A stretch of DNA of 64,000 nucleotides from JBQTIY01 sp052387675. GTDB lineage: Bacteria; Planctomycetota; B15-G4. The translations under genes were made by a program, and so were the position numbers. Shown in pieces: positions 25,122 through 33,040 of the stretch. The stretch lies in NCBI GenBank assembly GCA_052387675.1, contig JBQTIY010000014.1:6584-70583 (forward strand). The letters run 5' to 3'. The notes beneath the pieces were generated by a model. It searched no databases and had not been told where the DNA came from. It worked only from the letters and a program-made list of their open reading frames with translations. How positions within the stretch are numbered: position 1 is the first letter of the stretch; every line of letters starts with the position of its first letter.

Positions 25122-26903
25122 ATGATCTTCGCGCTCGCCTTCGCCGCCTGTCTGTGCAGTCCGGCTCAGGTCACACTCGACCGTCCCGAGCAGCTTCTGC
25201 CTGAGAATGCTCTGGGAACGCTCCGCGTGCCGAGCGGCCTGCGACTCTGGGAGAGTGAACTCGGCGAGACGTTTCGGGCCGTCGCGGAGGCCGGCGACGG
25301 ATTGGCCGAACTCCGGCAGCTCGGCGGACTCGTCGGACTCATCACCGGCGGGGATTCCGAGCAGCTCCTGATCGAGGTGCTCGGCGGCGAGAGTGTGCTG
25401 GCTGTTTATGGTCCCGCGAACCAGCCCGACGAGGCGCAAGAGACTGCCGAGGATGGCGCTGACGGCGGACAAGAGTCCAAGCCCGCGAAGAGTGCTAAGC
25501 GGAGGGTGCTGGCCGTCGCCCGGGCCGCCGATGCTGAAAACCTCAAGCGCGGCTTCGATGCACTCGTGGCGCTGGCGGCCAGCGGCCCCAAGTCCGGCGT
25601 GCGACGCGGCAGCCACGCCGGCGTGCCGACGGTGCGCTTCAAGCAAGGCGCTGCCGCCGCCTGCACCGGGCCATGGCTGCTCGTGGCCAGCGATCAGGCG
25701 TTACTGCACGAAGGACTGGCGCGCGCCGCGGATCTGTCGGACGCCAGCGCGAACCTGAGCAGCGACTTCGCGGCTCAGAGCTCGGCCACTGACGTGCCGA
25801 GCAGCACAGCGCTGTTTGAGTTCCGTCTCGACACGGAGTTGCTCGAGTCGCCGGCGCTGCGCCTGCCGCTCGCCCCCGCCAAGCTGCTCGGCAAGCGCCT
25901 CGTCAATCCGCTGGCCAATCTCTTGCTCGGCGGGCTGACCCTGGGCGCGGGGGAAGTGCGCGGCACGCTCACCGCGGAATCCGGCGCGCTGCTGCTGAGC
26001 GCGCAGTTTCCGGCGGCGCCGTCCGATGCGCCGGCCGCCTATTTTCCGCCGGCCAGCGCGCAGCCGGCCGTCGTGCCAGTTTCATCCGAAACGCTGGCGG
26101 TGCTCTTTCTGCGCCGCGACCTGAGCGACTGGTGGCGGCAGCGCGAGAGCCTGCTCTCCAGCGAGAGCCAGGCGCGCCTCGCCAAGGCCGACGAGACCCT
26201 GGGCCTGCTCTTCGGCGGGCTCTCACCTGCTGAGGACGTCTTCGCGCAGCTCGGGCCCGACCTGGCGCTGGTGCTGGATCGGCAGCTCTTCGCCGACGGC
26301 CAGCCGGTGCCGGCGCTGCGTCTGCCCGGCGCCTGCCTCGTCGCCACGCTCGGCGATCCGCAGGGCTTTCTGCCCTCGCTGCAAGTGGCTTTTCAATCGC
26401 TCATCGCCTTTCTCAACACGACTCGGGCGCGCGAGCACCAGCCGCCCTTTCTCATCAGCACGCACGAGCACGAAGGCGTGCAAGTGCACACCGCGCGGCT
26501 GCTCTCCAGCACGTCGGCCACGGGAGAGGCGGACGCCGTCACGAGCGACGCGAATGCCTCGCCGGCGCTGGCCTGCGTGGGCACGACCTTGCTCGTGGGC
26601 ACTTCCGGCGAACAGGTCGAGCGGCTCATCAGTGCCCTGCACGCCGGCCACACGCAGCCCGGCCTCGGCAGCGCGCAGTTCTCGCTGGACCTTGTCGCGC
26701 TGACCGCCTTGGCGCGCGACAACCAGACCGCCCTGCAAGCGCAGTCGATGCTGGAAAAAGGTCTCTCACCGGCCGAGGCGGGGCGTGAACTCGACGGCCT
26801 GCTGGCGCTCCTCGAACGATTTCACTCAGCCGAGGCGCTGCTGCAGTCCGGCGCAGAGAGTCTCGAACTGCAAGTGCGTTTGCACAGCAAGGACCGGCCG
26901 TGA
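25122..26903 (+). CDS. Secreted protein of unknown function (DUF3352-like organisation)
   Basis: A 593-residue protein with a short hydrophobic N-terminus (MIFALAFAACLCS) that should be exported. The body alternates beta-rich segments of the type 'ALGTLRVPSG', 'LVVAS/LLVGTSGEQVERLI', which recalls DUF3352-like periplasmic proteins with repeated alpha/beta modules, but I cannot assign it with confidence. An acidic/Lys-rich linker lies at ~95-125. Translation is coupled to the following DUF1800 gene (GTGA overlap). No catalytic motif is visible. Confidence 0.7.
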   Translation: MIFALAFAACLCSPAQVTLDRPEQLLPENALGTLRVPSGLRLWESELGETFRAVAEAGDGLAELRQLGGLVGLITGGDSEQLLIEVLGGESVLAVYGPANQPDEAQETAEDGADGGQESKPAKSAKRRVLAVARAADAENLKRGFDALVALAASGPKSGVRRGSHAGVPTVRFKQGAAAACTGPWLLVASDQALLHEGLARAADLSDASANLSSDFAAQSSATDVPSSTALFEFRLDTELLESPALRLPLAPAKLLGKRLVNPLANLLLGGLTLGAGEVRGTLTAESGALLLSAQFPAAPSDAPAAYFPPASAQPAVVPVSSETLAVLFLRRDLSDWWRQRESLLSSESQARLAKADETLGLLFGGLSPAEDVFAQLGPDLALVLDRQLFADGQPVPALRLPGACLVATLGDPQGFLPSLQVAFQSLIAFLNTTRAREHQPPFLISTHEHEGVQVHTARLLSSTSATGEADAVTSDANASPALACVGTTLLVGTSGEQVERLISALHAGHTQPGLGSAQFSLDLVALTALARDNQTALQAQSMLEKGLSPAEAGRELDGLLALLERFHSAEALLQSGAESLELQVRLHSKDRP

Positions 26904-28228
26904 TCCTGCACGCCGCGGCCAGCGCCCGGCGAGCGGCAGCCGACGCGCTGCTCCCCTACCGGCCCGAGGTCGATGGCCCCTTCGGGCCGCGCGAGGCCGG
27001 GCATCTGCTGCGGCGCGCAGGCTTCGGCGGCACACTGGCTGAGCGGCACGAGGTCCAGGCCTGGGGTCCGGAACTCGCCGCCGAGCGGCTCACCGCGCCG
27101 GCGCCGATCGAAGGCGAGTACGCCGCAGTGCTGCAGACGCTCGCACCGCTGGGGACCGTGGAGGACTTGGTCACCTGCCAGTCGCTCTGGCTCACGCGCA
27201 TGCTGCGCGACCCACGTCCCTTCCGTGAGCGGCTGACACTCTTCTGGCACGGACACTTCGCCACGTCGGTTACCAAGGTGGGCCGCGCGCGGCTGCTCAC
27301 CGCGCAGATCGCCATGCTGCGTGACCAGGGCCCCGGGCCGCTCGCTGCGCTCGTCGCCTCCGTGAGCCGCGACCCGGCCATGATTGTGTGGCTGGACGGG
27401 AATGCGAATCGGCGGCACCACCCCAACGAGAACTACGCCCGCGAACTGCTCGAACTCTTCCTGCTGGGCGAGGGGCACTACAGCGAGACGGACGTGCTGG
27501 AGGCGGCGCGTGCCTTCACCGGCTGGCACGAGCGCGACGGGCGCTTTCGCTTCACGGCCGGCGAGCATGACGACGGGCACAAACACGTCCTAGACCGCAG
27601 CGGCCCGCTCGACGGCGACGACGTCATCGCCGCTTGCCTGGAGCAGCCAGCCGCCGCGCGCCATGTCGCGGGGCGGCTCTTCCGCGACTTCGTGCATCCC
27701 CAGCCCAGCGCGGCCTTGCTCGAGGAAGTCGCCGACCGCTACCGCACCAGCGGCTACGACACGCGCGCCCTGCTGCGCTTGCTCTTCGCCAGCCGGGAGT
27801 TCTACGCCGCGCAGAGCTATCGCAGTGTTGTGCGCTCGCCCGTGCACCTGGCTGTTGGCGCGGCGCGCGCGCTGGGCCTGCGGGTCGATGCGCGGGAACT
27901 CGTTCGCCGCACGGCGGCCCTGGGCCAGTCGCTCCTGGCACCGCCCAGCGTGAAGGGCTGGGACGGCGGCCTCTCCTGGCTCAATGCAGCCACACTGATC
28001 GGCCGCGTGAATCTGGCCGCCGAACTGGCGCGCGCCTTCGGCGACGAGGATTTGCCGGCAGCGCTCGCCGAGGAGACGCAGGGGCGTGCGCTCGACGAGG
28101 TGTTGGTTGATGCCTTGCTCGACGGCGACTTGCCGAGCCGGGCGCGCACACTTCTGGCCGAGCGGCACGCCGATCCGCTGGCACTCGTGCAGGCACTGCT
28201 CGCGCTCCCCGAGACTCAGCTCGCATGA
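26900..28228 (+). CDS. DUF1800 family protein
   Basis: A 442-residue protein of the DUF1800 family. The hallmark N-terminal HLLRRAGFGGT and the central LFWHGHFATS, NANRRHHPNENYARELLELF and AFTGWHERDG segments are all present. DUF1800 genes typically pair with DUF1501 genes, as here (4-base overlap). The pair is common in Planctomycetota, Myxococcota and other environmental phyla; its biochemical role is not established. Many family members are exported, but no clear signal peptide is seen in this one. Confidence 0.9.
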   Translation: MILHAAASARRAAADALLPYRPEVDGPFGPREAGHLLRRAGFGGTLAERHEVQAWGPELAAERLTAPAPIEGEYAAVLQTLAPLGTVEDLVTCQSLWLTRMLRDPRPFRERLTLFWHGHFATSVTKVGRARLLTAQIAMLRDQGPGPLAALVASVSRDPAMIVWLDGNANRRHHPNENYARELLELFLLGEGHYSETDVLEAARAFTGWHERDGRFRFTAGEHDDGHKHVLDRSGPLDGDDVIAACLEQPAAARHVAGRLFRDFVHPQPSAALLEEVADRYRTSGYDTRALLRLLFASREFYAAQSYRSVVRSPVHLAVGAARALGLRVDARELVRRTAALGQSLLAPPSVKGWDGGLSWLNAATLIGRVNLAAELARAFGDEDLPAALAEETQGRALDEVLVDALLDGDLPSRARTLLAERHADPLALVQALLALPETQLA

Positions 28229-29436
28229 ACCCCTCACGGCGCGAACTGCTCAAGGTCACGGCTAGCCTGCCGCTTCTGGCTCTGCTGCCCTCCAGCCTGC
28301 GCCGCGCCGCGGCGCTCGCCGGCCCGCCGGACGCGGCCGAGCGCGTGCTGGTCGTCGTGCAGCTCACCGGCGGCAATGACGGCCTCAACACGGTCGTGCC
28401 CTGGGCCGACGATCGCTATCACGCTGCGCGGCCGGTGCTGGCCGTGCCGCGCGGCACAGTCCTCAAGCTCGACGAACACTACGGCTTGCACCCCGCGCTG
28501 GGCGTCTTGCAGCCGCTCTGGGAGCAGGGCCAACTGGCGCACGTGCAGGGTGTGGGCTGTCCCCAGCCCAATCGCTCGCACTTTCGCTCGCTGGAAATCT
28601 GGCACACGGCGCGCACCGAGGAGACGCCGCCCACGCTCGGCTGGCTTGGTGCTGCGGCGGCGCAGTGGCCCGCGGGGCCGGGCCTGCCGCTCGTGCGCGT
28701 TGGCGAGCGCGATCTGCCGCTCGCGCTGGCAGGCGCGAGCAGCCCGGTGCCGGCGCTGGCGAGCCTGGAGGATCTTGAAGTGAGCACGGTGGGCTCGGCC
28801 AGCAAGTCGCGGCAGCGCGCGCTCTTGCGCGAGTGCTGCCAGAGGCTCGACGGCCGCGCTGCGCTCAGCGAGCAGATCGCGCGCGCCTACGAGGCCGCCT
28901 TCGACTGCGCACAGCGGCTGCAAGAACTCCACATGCCGGCGGGCGCGGGCGGCTTTCCGCCCACCGACCTCGGCCGCGCTCTGCGTCTCGCAGCGCAGCT
29001 CATCGGCGCGCGGCTCGGCTCGCGCGTGCTCTACGCCACGCAGGGCGGCTTCGACACGCACGCCGGCCAGGGCCGCAGCCATCCGGCGCTGCTGCGTGAA
29101 CTGGCCGGCGCACTGTCGGCCTTCCAGGAACAGATCACGCTGCAGGGCGATGCGCCGCGCGTGCTCACCGTGGTTTTCTCTGAGTTTGGGCGGCGCGTCC
29201 ACGAGAACGCCTCGGGCGGCACCGACCATGGCGCGGGCAATCCCGTGCTCCTGCTAGGCAGCCCGGTACGCGGCGGCGCTTACGGTCCCCGCCCCGACCT
29301 CAGCGGCGCCCTCGACGAGGATGTGCCCGTGAGCCTGGATTTCCGCCGCGTTTACGCGACGGCCTGCACCTGGCTGGGGCTCGACTCGAGCGCGGTCCTG
29401 CCAGAGCGCTTCGAAGCGCTCCCGCTTTTGGCTTGA
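28225..29436 (+). CDS. DUF1501 family protein with Tat-like signal
   Basis: A 403-residue protein. The N-terminus SRRELLKV followed by a hydrophobic stretch is a twin-arginine export signal. The family motifs LTGGNDGLNTVVP, HPAL, ATQGGFDTHAGQ and SEFGRRVHENASGGTDHGAGN are clear and resemble an alkaline-phosphatase/sulfatase-like metal fold. It overlaps the DUF1800 gene by four bases and ends the run of exported proteins. Function is unknown; export in a folded, cofactor-bearing form is suggested by the Tat signal. Confidence 0.9.
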   Translation: MNPSRRELLKVTASLPLLALLPSSLRRAAALAGPPDAAERVLVVVQLTGGNDGLNTVVPWADDRYHAARPVLAVPRGTVLKLDEHYGLHPALGVLQPLWEQGQLAHVQGVGCPQPNRSHFRSLEIWHTARTEETPPTLGWLGAAAAQWPAGPGLPLVRVGERDLPLALAGASSPVPALASLEDLEVSTVGSASKSRQRALLRECCQRLDGRAALSEQIARAYEAAFDCAQRLQELHMPAGAGGFPPTDLGRALRLAAQLIGARLGSRVLYATQGGFDTHAGQGRSHPALLRELAGALSAFQEQITLQGDAPRVLTVVFSEFGRRVHENASGGTDHGAGNPVLLLGSPVRGGAYGPRPDLSGALDEDVPVSLDFRRVYATACTWLGLDSSAVLPERFEALPLLA

Positions 29437-29443
29437 AGCTCGC

Positions 29444-29449
29444 TACACT
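29444..29449 (+). promoter_or_regulatory. -10 box of the ArsC/Spx-like selenoprotein gene (leaderless)
   Basis: CTCGC-TACACT is followed by seven bases (GGCGCCC) and the ATG at 29457. The spacing fixes the start upstream of the in-frame TGA, showing that the TGA lies inside a gene with its own promoter. Confidence 0.55.
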
Positions 29450-29456
29450 GGCGCCC

Positions 29457-29807
29457 ATGGCCACCGCGATCGACTGGTACTACCACCGCAAGGGCTGAAC
29501 GAGCTGCGGCCGTTCGGACGCCTTCATGGCGCGCCACGGCCTGACCGCCCGTGAGGTGGTCGATGCACGCAAGGTGCCGATGGGGAAACCGCAGATTGCG
29601 GCGCTTCTGCGCGGCAGTCACCGCGTGATCGCCGTACGCGGCACACGGCGCACGGACTACGACTTGCGCCACGCCGCGCCAACCGAAAAGGAACTCTACG
29701 AAGCGATGCTCGGCCCCACCGGCAATCTGCGCGCGCCGACTCTGCGGCTTGGCAAGACGCTGCTGGTGGGCTTTAACGAGGAGGCTTGGAAGCAGCTTTT
29801 GTGCTAG
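29457..29807 (+). CDS. ArsC/Spx-like thioredoxin-fold selenoprotein (in-frame TGA = Sec14)
   Basis: Reading TGA at 29496-29498 as selenocysteine gives a 116-residue ArsC/Spx-like (arsenate-reductase-like glutaredoxin family) protein. Residues 9-17 read Y-H-R-K-G-U14-T-S-C17, which aligns with the KGCxxC active-site motif: Sec replaces the first Cys. The C-terminal NLRAPTLRLGKTLLVGFNEE is typical of the family and stays open for 102 codons after the TGA. The family reduces arsenate or acts as a redox protein; the substrate here is unknown. Its 3' end overlaps the convergent gene by 35 bases. A standard gene call would start at 29526 and lose the active site. Confidence 0.85.
29508..29541 (+). 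promoter_or_regulatory. Candidate bacterial SECIS hairpin of the ArsC/Spx-like gene
   Basis: Ten bases after the TGA, GGCCGT (29508-29513) pairs with ACGGCC (29536-29541). Inside it GG/CC and CGCC/GGCG pairs lead to a five-base apical loop TTCAT (29523-29527), 25-29 bases after the TGA. Position fits bacterial SECIS elements, but the loop lacks the usual G in its first two positions, so the assignment is tentative. Confidence 0.45.
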
Positions 29808-30243
29808 GCCGCGTGTCGCGGCCCGGTTCCTTGCTCAGCACGATGCGCCCGAGCGACTTGACGTTGGCGCAGCGATCGGGGTGGTAGGGAATGACGAAGC
29901 GGGCCGGACCACCGTCATCGCGCGAGAGCGGCTTGGCGTCCTTCTCGTAGACCACGATGGCCGTGCGCGACGTCTCGGCGAGCGGCAGCGTGGCGCAGAA
30001 CTCCCCGTCGGCTGACTCGACGGTCATCCAATGCGCGCCGTGATCGGGGCCCACTTTGTCGATCAGGCCGCGCAGCCGGACGCCCTTGCCAGCCAGGCGC
30101 TCGTCCACCGTACCGAGGTCGTCGACCTGGTAATAGGGGTGCAGCTCGGCCAGATCCATATGGCTGAAGGACTGGGGCCGGAAGCAGGCTCCCTCGATCC
30201 GAAAGAGGCCGTGGGCATGAAAGCTGGCTTGGCGCTGAGGCAT
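29773..30243 (-). CDS. Small protein resembling a molybdopterin-oxidoreductase-type domain
   Basis: A 156-residue cytoplasmic-looking protein. Segments such as RLRGLIDKVGPDHGAHWMTVESADGEF and ARFVIPYH...CANVKSLGRIVL resemble pieces of the sulfite-oxidase-fold molybdopterin domain. The protein is far too short for a full enzyme and no cofactor Cys is evident, so function is unassigned. The ATG at 30243 was preferred to a TTG at 30261. It is divergent from the Rrf2 gene and convergent with the selenoprotein gene. Confidence 0.6.
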   Translation of the reverse strand: MPQRQASFHAHGLFRIEGACFRPQSFSHMDLAELHPYYQVDDLGTVDERLAGKGVRLRGLIDKVGPDHGAHWMTVESADGEFCATLPLAETSRTAIVVYEKDAKPLSRDDGGPARFVIPYHPDRCANVKSLGRIVLSKEPGRDTRPSTKAASKPPR

Positions 30244-30334
30244 AGAGGGGCATTGTTCCAAAAGGGAGCCCCGCGGACATGCGGGAAGCTCAGGCGGCCC
30301 CTCCGTGGTCCGCTGAATAAGGAGTAGGAAAATG

Positions 30335-30361
30335 CTCCCGTATTCCGATAGGATAGGGGAG
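30335..30361. promoter_or_regulatory. Operator-like dyad upstream of the Rrf2/isc operon
   Basis: A 27-base dyad reads CTCCC-n-TAT-n-C, five bases, G-n-ATA-n-GGGAG. A second shorter dyad, GAGTA (30359-30363) and TACTC (30370-30374), overlaps the -10 box. The position, just before and over the promoter, fits autorepression by the Rrf2 protein encoded next. Confidence 0.65.
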
Positions 30362-30369
30362 TAATCAGC

Positions 30370-30375
30370 TACTCT
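30370..30375 (+). promoter_or_regulatory. -10 box of the Rrf2-isc operon
   Basis: TACTCT is followed by 11 bases and the ATG at 30387, predicting a leader of only a few bases. It lies inside the right half of the GAGTA/TACTC dyad, so bound repressor would block it. Confidence 0.45.
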
Positions 30376-30386
30376 TTGCGCCCACC

Positions 30387-30911
30387 ATGATTCGCTTCTC
30401 CAAAATGACCGACTACGGCGTGCTGCTCCTGGGCCATTTCGCCCGGGCCGAAGGGGCGCAATCGAGCACCACCGAACTGGCCGAGCTGTACCACTTGCCC
30501 AAGCCGGTCGTGGCCAACCTGCTCAAGGAATTTGGGCGCGCCGGACTGCTCACCTCGCGCCGCGGCCTGCACGGCGGCTACCGCCTGGCGCGCGACCCCA
30601 AAGAGATCTCGCTGCTCGACGTGCTTTCGGCTCTCGAAGGCCCGGTGCGCCTCATCGAGTGCGCAGCCGACGAACTGCTCGAGAGCCTGCCTCGTGACGC
30701 AGCCGGGCACGCCGACGGCCATGCTGCCGGACACACGGGGTCGTCCTGCTGCTACGAAGACGTCTGCCCCTCGCGCAGCCCGATGCAAGGCGTCCACCGC
30801 CGCATCATCGACCTGCTGCGCAGCATCACCCTGGCCGAACTCATGCATCGCCCCGAGAGCCGCGTGCCCGCTCCTGCGAACGCCGCCGCTCTAGGCGTCT
30901 CTGGAAAGTGA
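30387..30911 (+). CDS. Rrf2-family (IscR/SufR-like) iron-sulfur regulator
   Basis: A 174-residue winged-helix regulator heading the isc operon. The N-terminal MIRFSKMTDYGVLLLGH and the wing SRRGLHGGYRLARD are typical of Rrf2 proteins. Cluster-ligand candidates are Cys92 and the group Cys121-Cys122...Cys127 in SSCCYEDVCPSR. An unusual insertion just before them carries three regularly spaced His (108, 112, 116 in GHADGHAAGH). It probably senses cluster supply and represses its own operon through the dyad at 30335-30361. Confidence 0.9.
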   Translation: MIRFSKMTDYGVLLLGHFARAEGAQSSTTELAELYHLPKPVVANLLKEFGRAGLLTSRRGLHGGYRLARDPKEISLLDVLSALEGPVRLIECAADELLESLPRDAAGHADGHAAGHTGSSCCYEDVCPSRSPMQGVHRRIIDLLRSITLAELMHRPESRVPAPANAAALGVSGK

Positions 30912-30915
30912 CCCC

Positions 30916-32142
30916 ATGACCAGCTCCAAGATCATCTACCTCGACAACAACGCGACCACGCCGATGGACCCGCGCGTGCTCGAGGCCATGCTGCCCTACT
31001 TCGTGCAGAAGTTCGGCAACGCCGCCAGCCGCAGCCACAAGTACGGCTGGGACGCCGAGGAGGCCGTGGATCGCGCGCGCCAGCACGTGGCCGACTTGCT
31101 CGGCTGTAGCGCCAAAGAAATCGTTTTCACGAGCGGCGCCACGGAGTCCGACAACCTGGCCATCAAGGGCACGGTGGAAATGCTGGCCGACAAGGGCCGG
31201 CACGTGATCACCTGCACCACCGAGCACAAAGCGGTTATCGACACCTGCAAGTACCTGGAAAGCACGGGCCAGGCCGAGGTCACTTATCTCGAGCCGGACC
31301 GCCACGGCCGCGTGAGCGCCGAGCAGGTGCGCGCCGCGCTTCGCCCCGACACGATTCTCATCACGCTCATGGCAGCCAACAACGAGATCGGCACGCTGCA
31401 TCCCATCGGCGAGATCGGCGCCGTGGCGCACGAGAAGGGCATTTGGTTCCACAGCGACGCGACGCAGGCCGTGGGCAAAGTGCCCTTCGCCGTGGACGAG
31501 CTGCAAGTGGATATGGCCAGCCTTTCAGCGCACAAGATCTACGGGCCCAAGGGCGTCGGCGCGCTCTACGTGCGCCGCAAGAACCCGCGCGTGCGCCTCG
31601 CGCCGCAGATTCACGGCGGCGGACACGAGCGCGGCATGCGCAGCGGGACGCTCAACGTGCCGGGCATTGTGGGCCTGGGCGAGGCCGCCCGCATCGCCAA
31701 GGCCGACTTCGAGCAGGACATGGCCCGCGCGCGGCTGCTGCGCGACCGGCTCGAGCAGCGCATTCGCGCACGGCTCGATCATGTGGAACTCAATGGCGCG
31801 CCCGAGTGGCGCCTGCCCACCACGGTGAACCTTTCCTTCGCTTACGTCGAAGGCGAGTCGCTCATCATGGGCGTGCCCAATGTGGCCGTCTCCTCCGGCT
31901 CGGCCTGCACTTCGGCCAGCCTCGAGCCCTCCTATGTGCTGCGTGCACTGGGCCTGGGCGACGATCTGGCCCACTCCTCCATCCGCTTCAGCATTGGCCG
32001 CTTCACCACCGAGCAAGACGTGGACGAGGCCGCCGACACGATCATCGCCACCGTTTCGCGCCTGCGTGAGATGTCCCCGCTCTACGAGATGGTCAAAGAG
32101 GGCGTGGACCTCAGCACCGTGAAGTGGGGCGCCTCGCATTGA
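30916..32142 (+). CDS. iscS: Cysteine desulfurase IscS
   Basis: A 408-residue PLP enzyme that takes sulfur from cysteine for Fe-S cluster building. The N-terminal IYLDNNATTPMDP, the PLP-binding Lys near residue 206 in LSAHKIYGPKG and the persulfide Cys near residue 330 in SSGSACTSASLEPS are intact. The end STVKWGASH resembles the classic IscS C-terminus that docks IscU. It begins four bases after the Rrf2 stop and is followed by iscU after a 46-base gap. Confidence 0.96.
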   Translation: MTSSKIIYLDNNATTPMDPRVLEAMLPYFVQKFGNAASRSHKYGWDAEEAVDRARQHVADLLGCSAKEIVFTSGATESDNLAIKGTVEMLADKGRHVITCTTEHKAVIDTCKYLESTGQAEVTYLEPDRHGRVSAEQVRAALRPDTILITLMAANNEIGTLHPIGEIGAVAHEKGIWFHSDATQAVGKVPFAVDELQVDMASLSAHKIYGPKGVGALYVRRKNPRVRLAPQIHGGGHERGMRSGTLNVPGIVGLGEAARIAKADFEQDMARARLLRDRLEQRIRARLDHVELNGAPEWRLPTTVNLSFAYVEGESLIMGVPNVAVSSGSACTSASLEPSYVLRALGLGDDLAHSSIRFSIGRFTTEQDVDEAADTIIATVSRLREMSPLYEMVKEGVDLSTVKWGASH

Positions 32143-32188
32143 AGTCGTCTCCCGGCCACTCTCGCCGGCTTTCCCGAAGGATCTCAGC

Positions 32189-32614
32189 ATGACCTACAGC
32201 GACAAAGTCCTCGATCACTACGAACATCCCCGCAATGTGGGCAGCCTGGACAAGGCCGACCCCACCGTGGGCACCGGCATCGTCGGCGCCCCCGAGTGCG
32301 GCGACGTGATGAAGCTCCAGATCAAGGTGAACGAACAGGGCATCATTGAAGATGCCAAGTTCAAGACCTTCGGCTGCGGCTCGGCCATCGCCTCGTCGAG
32401 CCTGGCCACCGAGTGGGTTAAGGGCAAGACCGTGGATGAAGCCCTGCAGATCAAGAACACCGACATCGTGAACGAACTCTCGCTGCCGCCGGTGAAGATC
32501 CACTGTTCGGTGCTGGCTGAGGACGCCATCCGGGCGGCATTGACCGACTATCGCAACAAGCAGGTCGCCTCGGCCGACGCCGGCGCCCCCGCCCGCAGCG
32601 ACGCCAAGTCCTGA
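32189..32614 (+). CDS. iscU: Fe-S scaffold protein IscU
   Basis: A 141-residue scaffold on which [2Fe-2S] and [4Fe-4S] clusters are assembled. Ligands Cys37 (with Asp39), Cys63 and Cys106 are present. The chaperone-recognition motif LPPVK (99-103), which is bound by HscA, is exact, matching the presence of hscA and hscB downstream. The C-terminal ~15 residues are an Ala/Ser-rich tail beyond the E. coli length. Confidence 0.96.
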   Translation: MTYSDKVLDHYEHPRNVGSLDKADPTVGTGIVGAPECGDVMKLQIKVNEQGIIEDAKFKTFGCGSAIASSSLATEWVKGKTVDEALQIKNTDIVNELSLPPVKIHCSVLAEDAIRAALTDYRNKQVASADAGAPARSDAKS

Positions 32615-32619
32615 CGACG

Positions 32620-33024
32620 ATGAGCAGCAGCCCCGACTCCAACTCGCCAGCCGCAGCGACGCACGCTTCGGGGGACGCTCCGGACGATCAGGCCGGCGTG
32701 CTGGTCACCGAGCGGGCCGCGCGCGAATTTCGGCACATTCTCAAGGAAAAGGCTTTGCCCGACGAGACCGGCATGCGCCTCTCGGTGAAGGGCGGCGGCT
32801 GCGCCGGCTTTGCCTACCAAATCGATCTGGACCGCAATCCGGCCGACGAGTTCGACTTGGTCAGCGAGCAGCACGGCGTGCGCGTGCTGGTCGACATGAA
32901 GAGCGAGTTCTACATGCACGGCAGCGTGATCGACTTCAACGACACGCTCATGGAGCGCGGCTTCACCTTCAAGAACCCCACCGCCAGCGGCACGTGCGGC
33001 TGCGGCGACTCCTTCTCGATCTGA
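32620..33024 (+). CDS. iscA: A-type Fe-S carrier IscA
   Basis: A 134-residue HesB/IscA-family protein that carries clusters or iron to targets. The three ligands are Cys61 (GGGCAGFAY), Cys126 and Cys128 (GTCGCGDSF). The first ~25 residues are a non-conserved Ser/Ala-rich extension, so the true start may be later. Some relatives in other bacteria are selenoproteins at these positions; this one has Cys. A second A-type carrier lies at 46922-47248. Confidence 0.93.
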   Translation: MSSSPDSNSPAAATHASGDAPDDQAGVLVTERAAREFRHILKEKALPDETGMRLSVKGGGCAGFAYQIDLDRNPADEFDLVSEQHGVRVLVDMKSEFYMHGSVIDFNDTLMERGFTFKNPTASGTCGCGDSFSI

Positions 33025-33040
33025 GCGGCGACGCGTGACG

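Noticed and set aside
29526..29807. A shortened 93-residue protein starting at an internal ATG after the TGA
   Set aside because: It would lack the redox motif, whereas the promoter spacing, the upstream codons and the family alignment all support a start at 29457 with Sec at the TGA.
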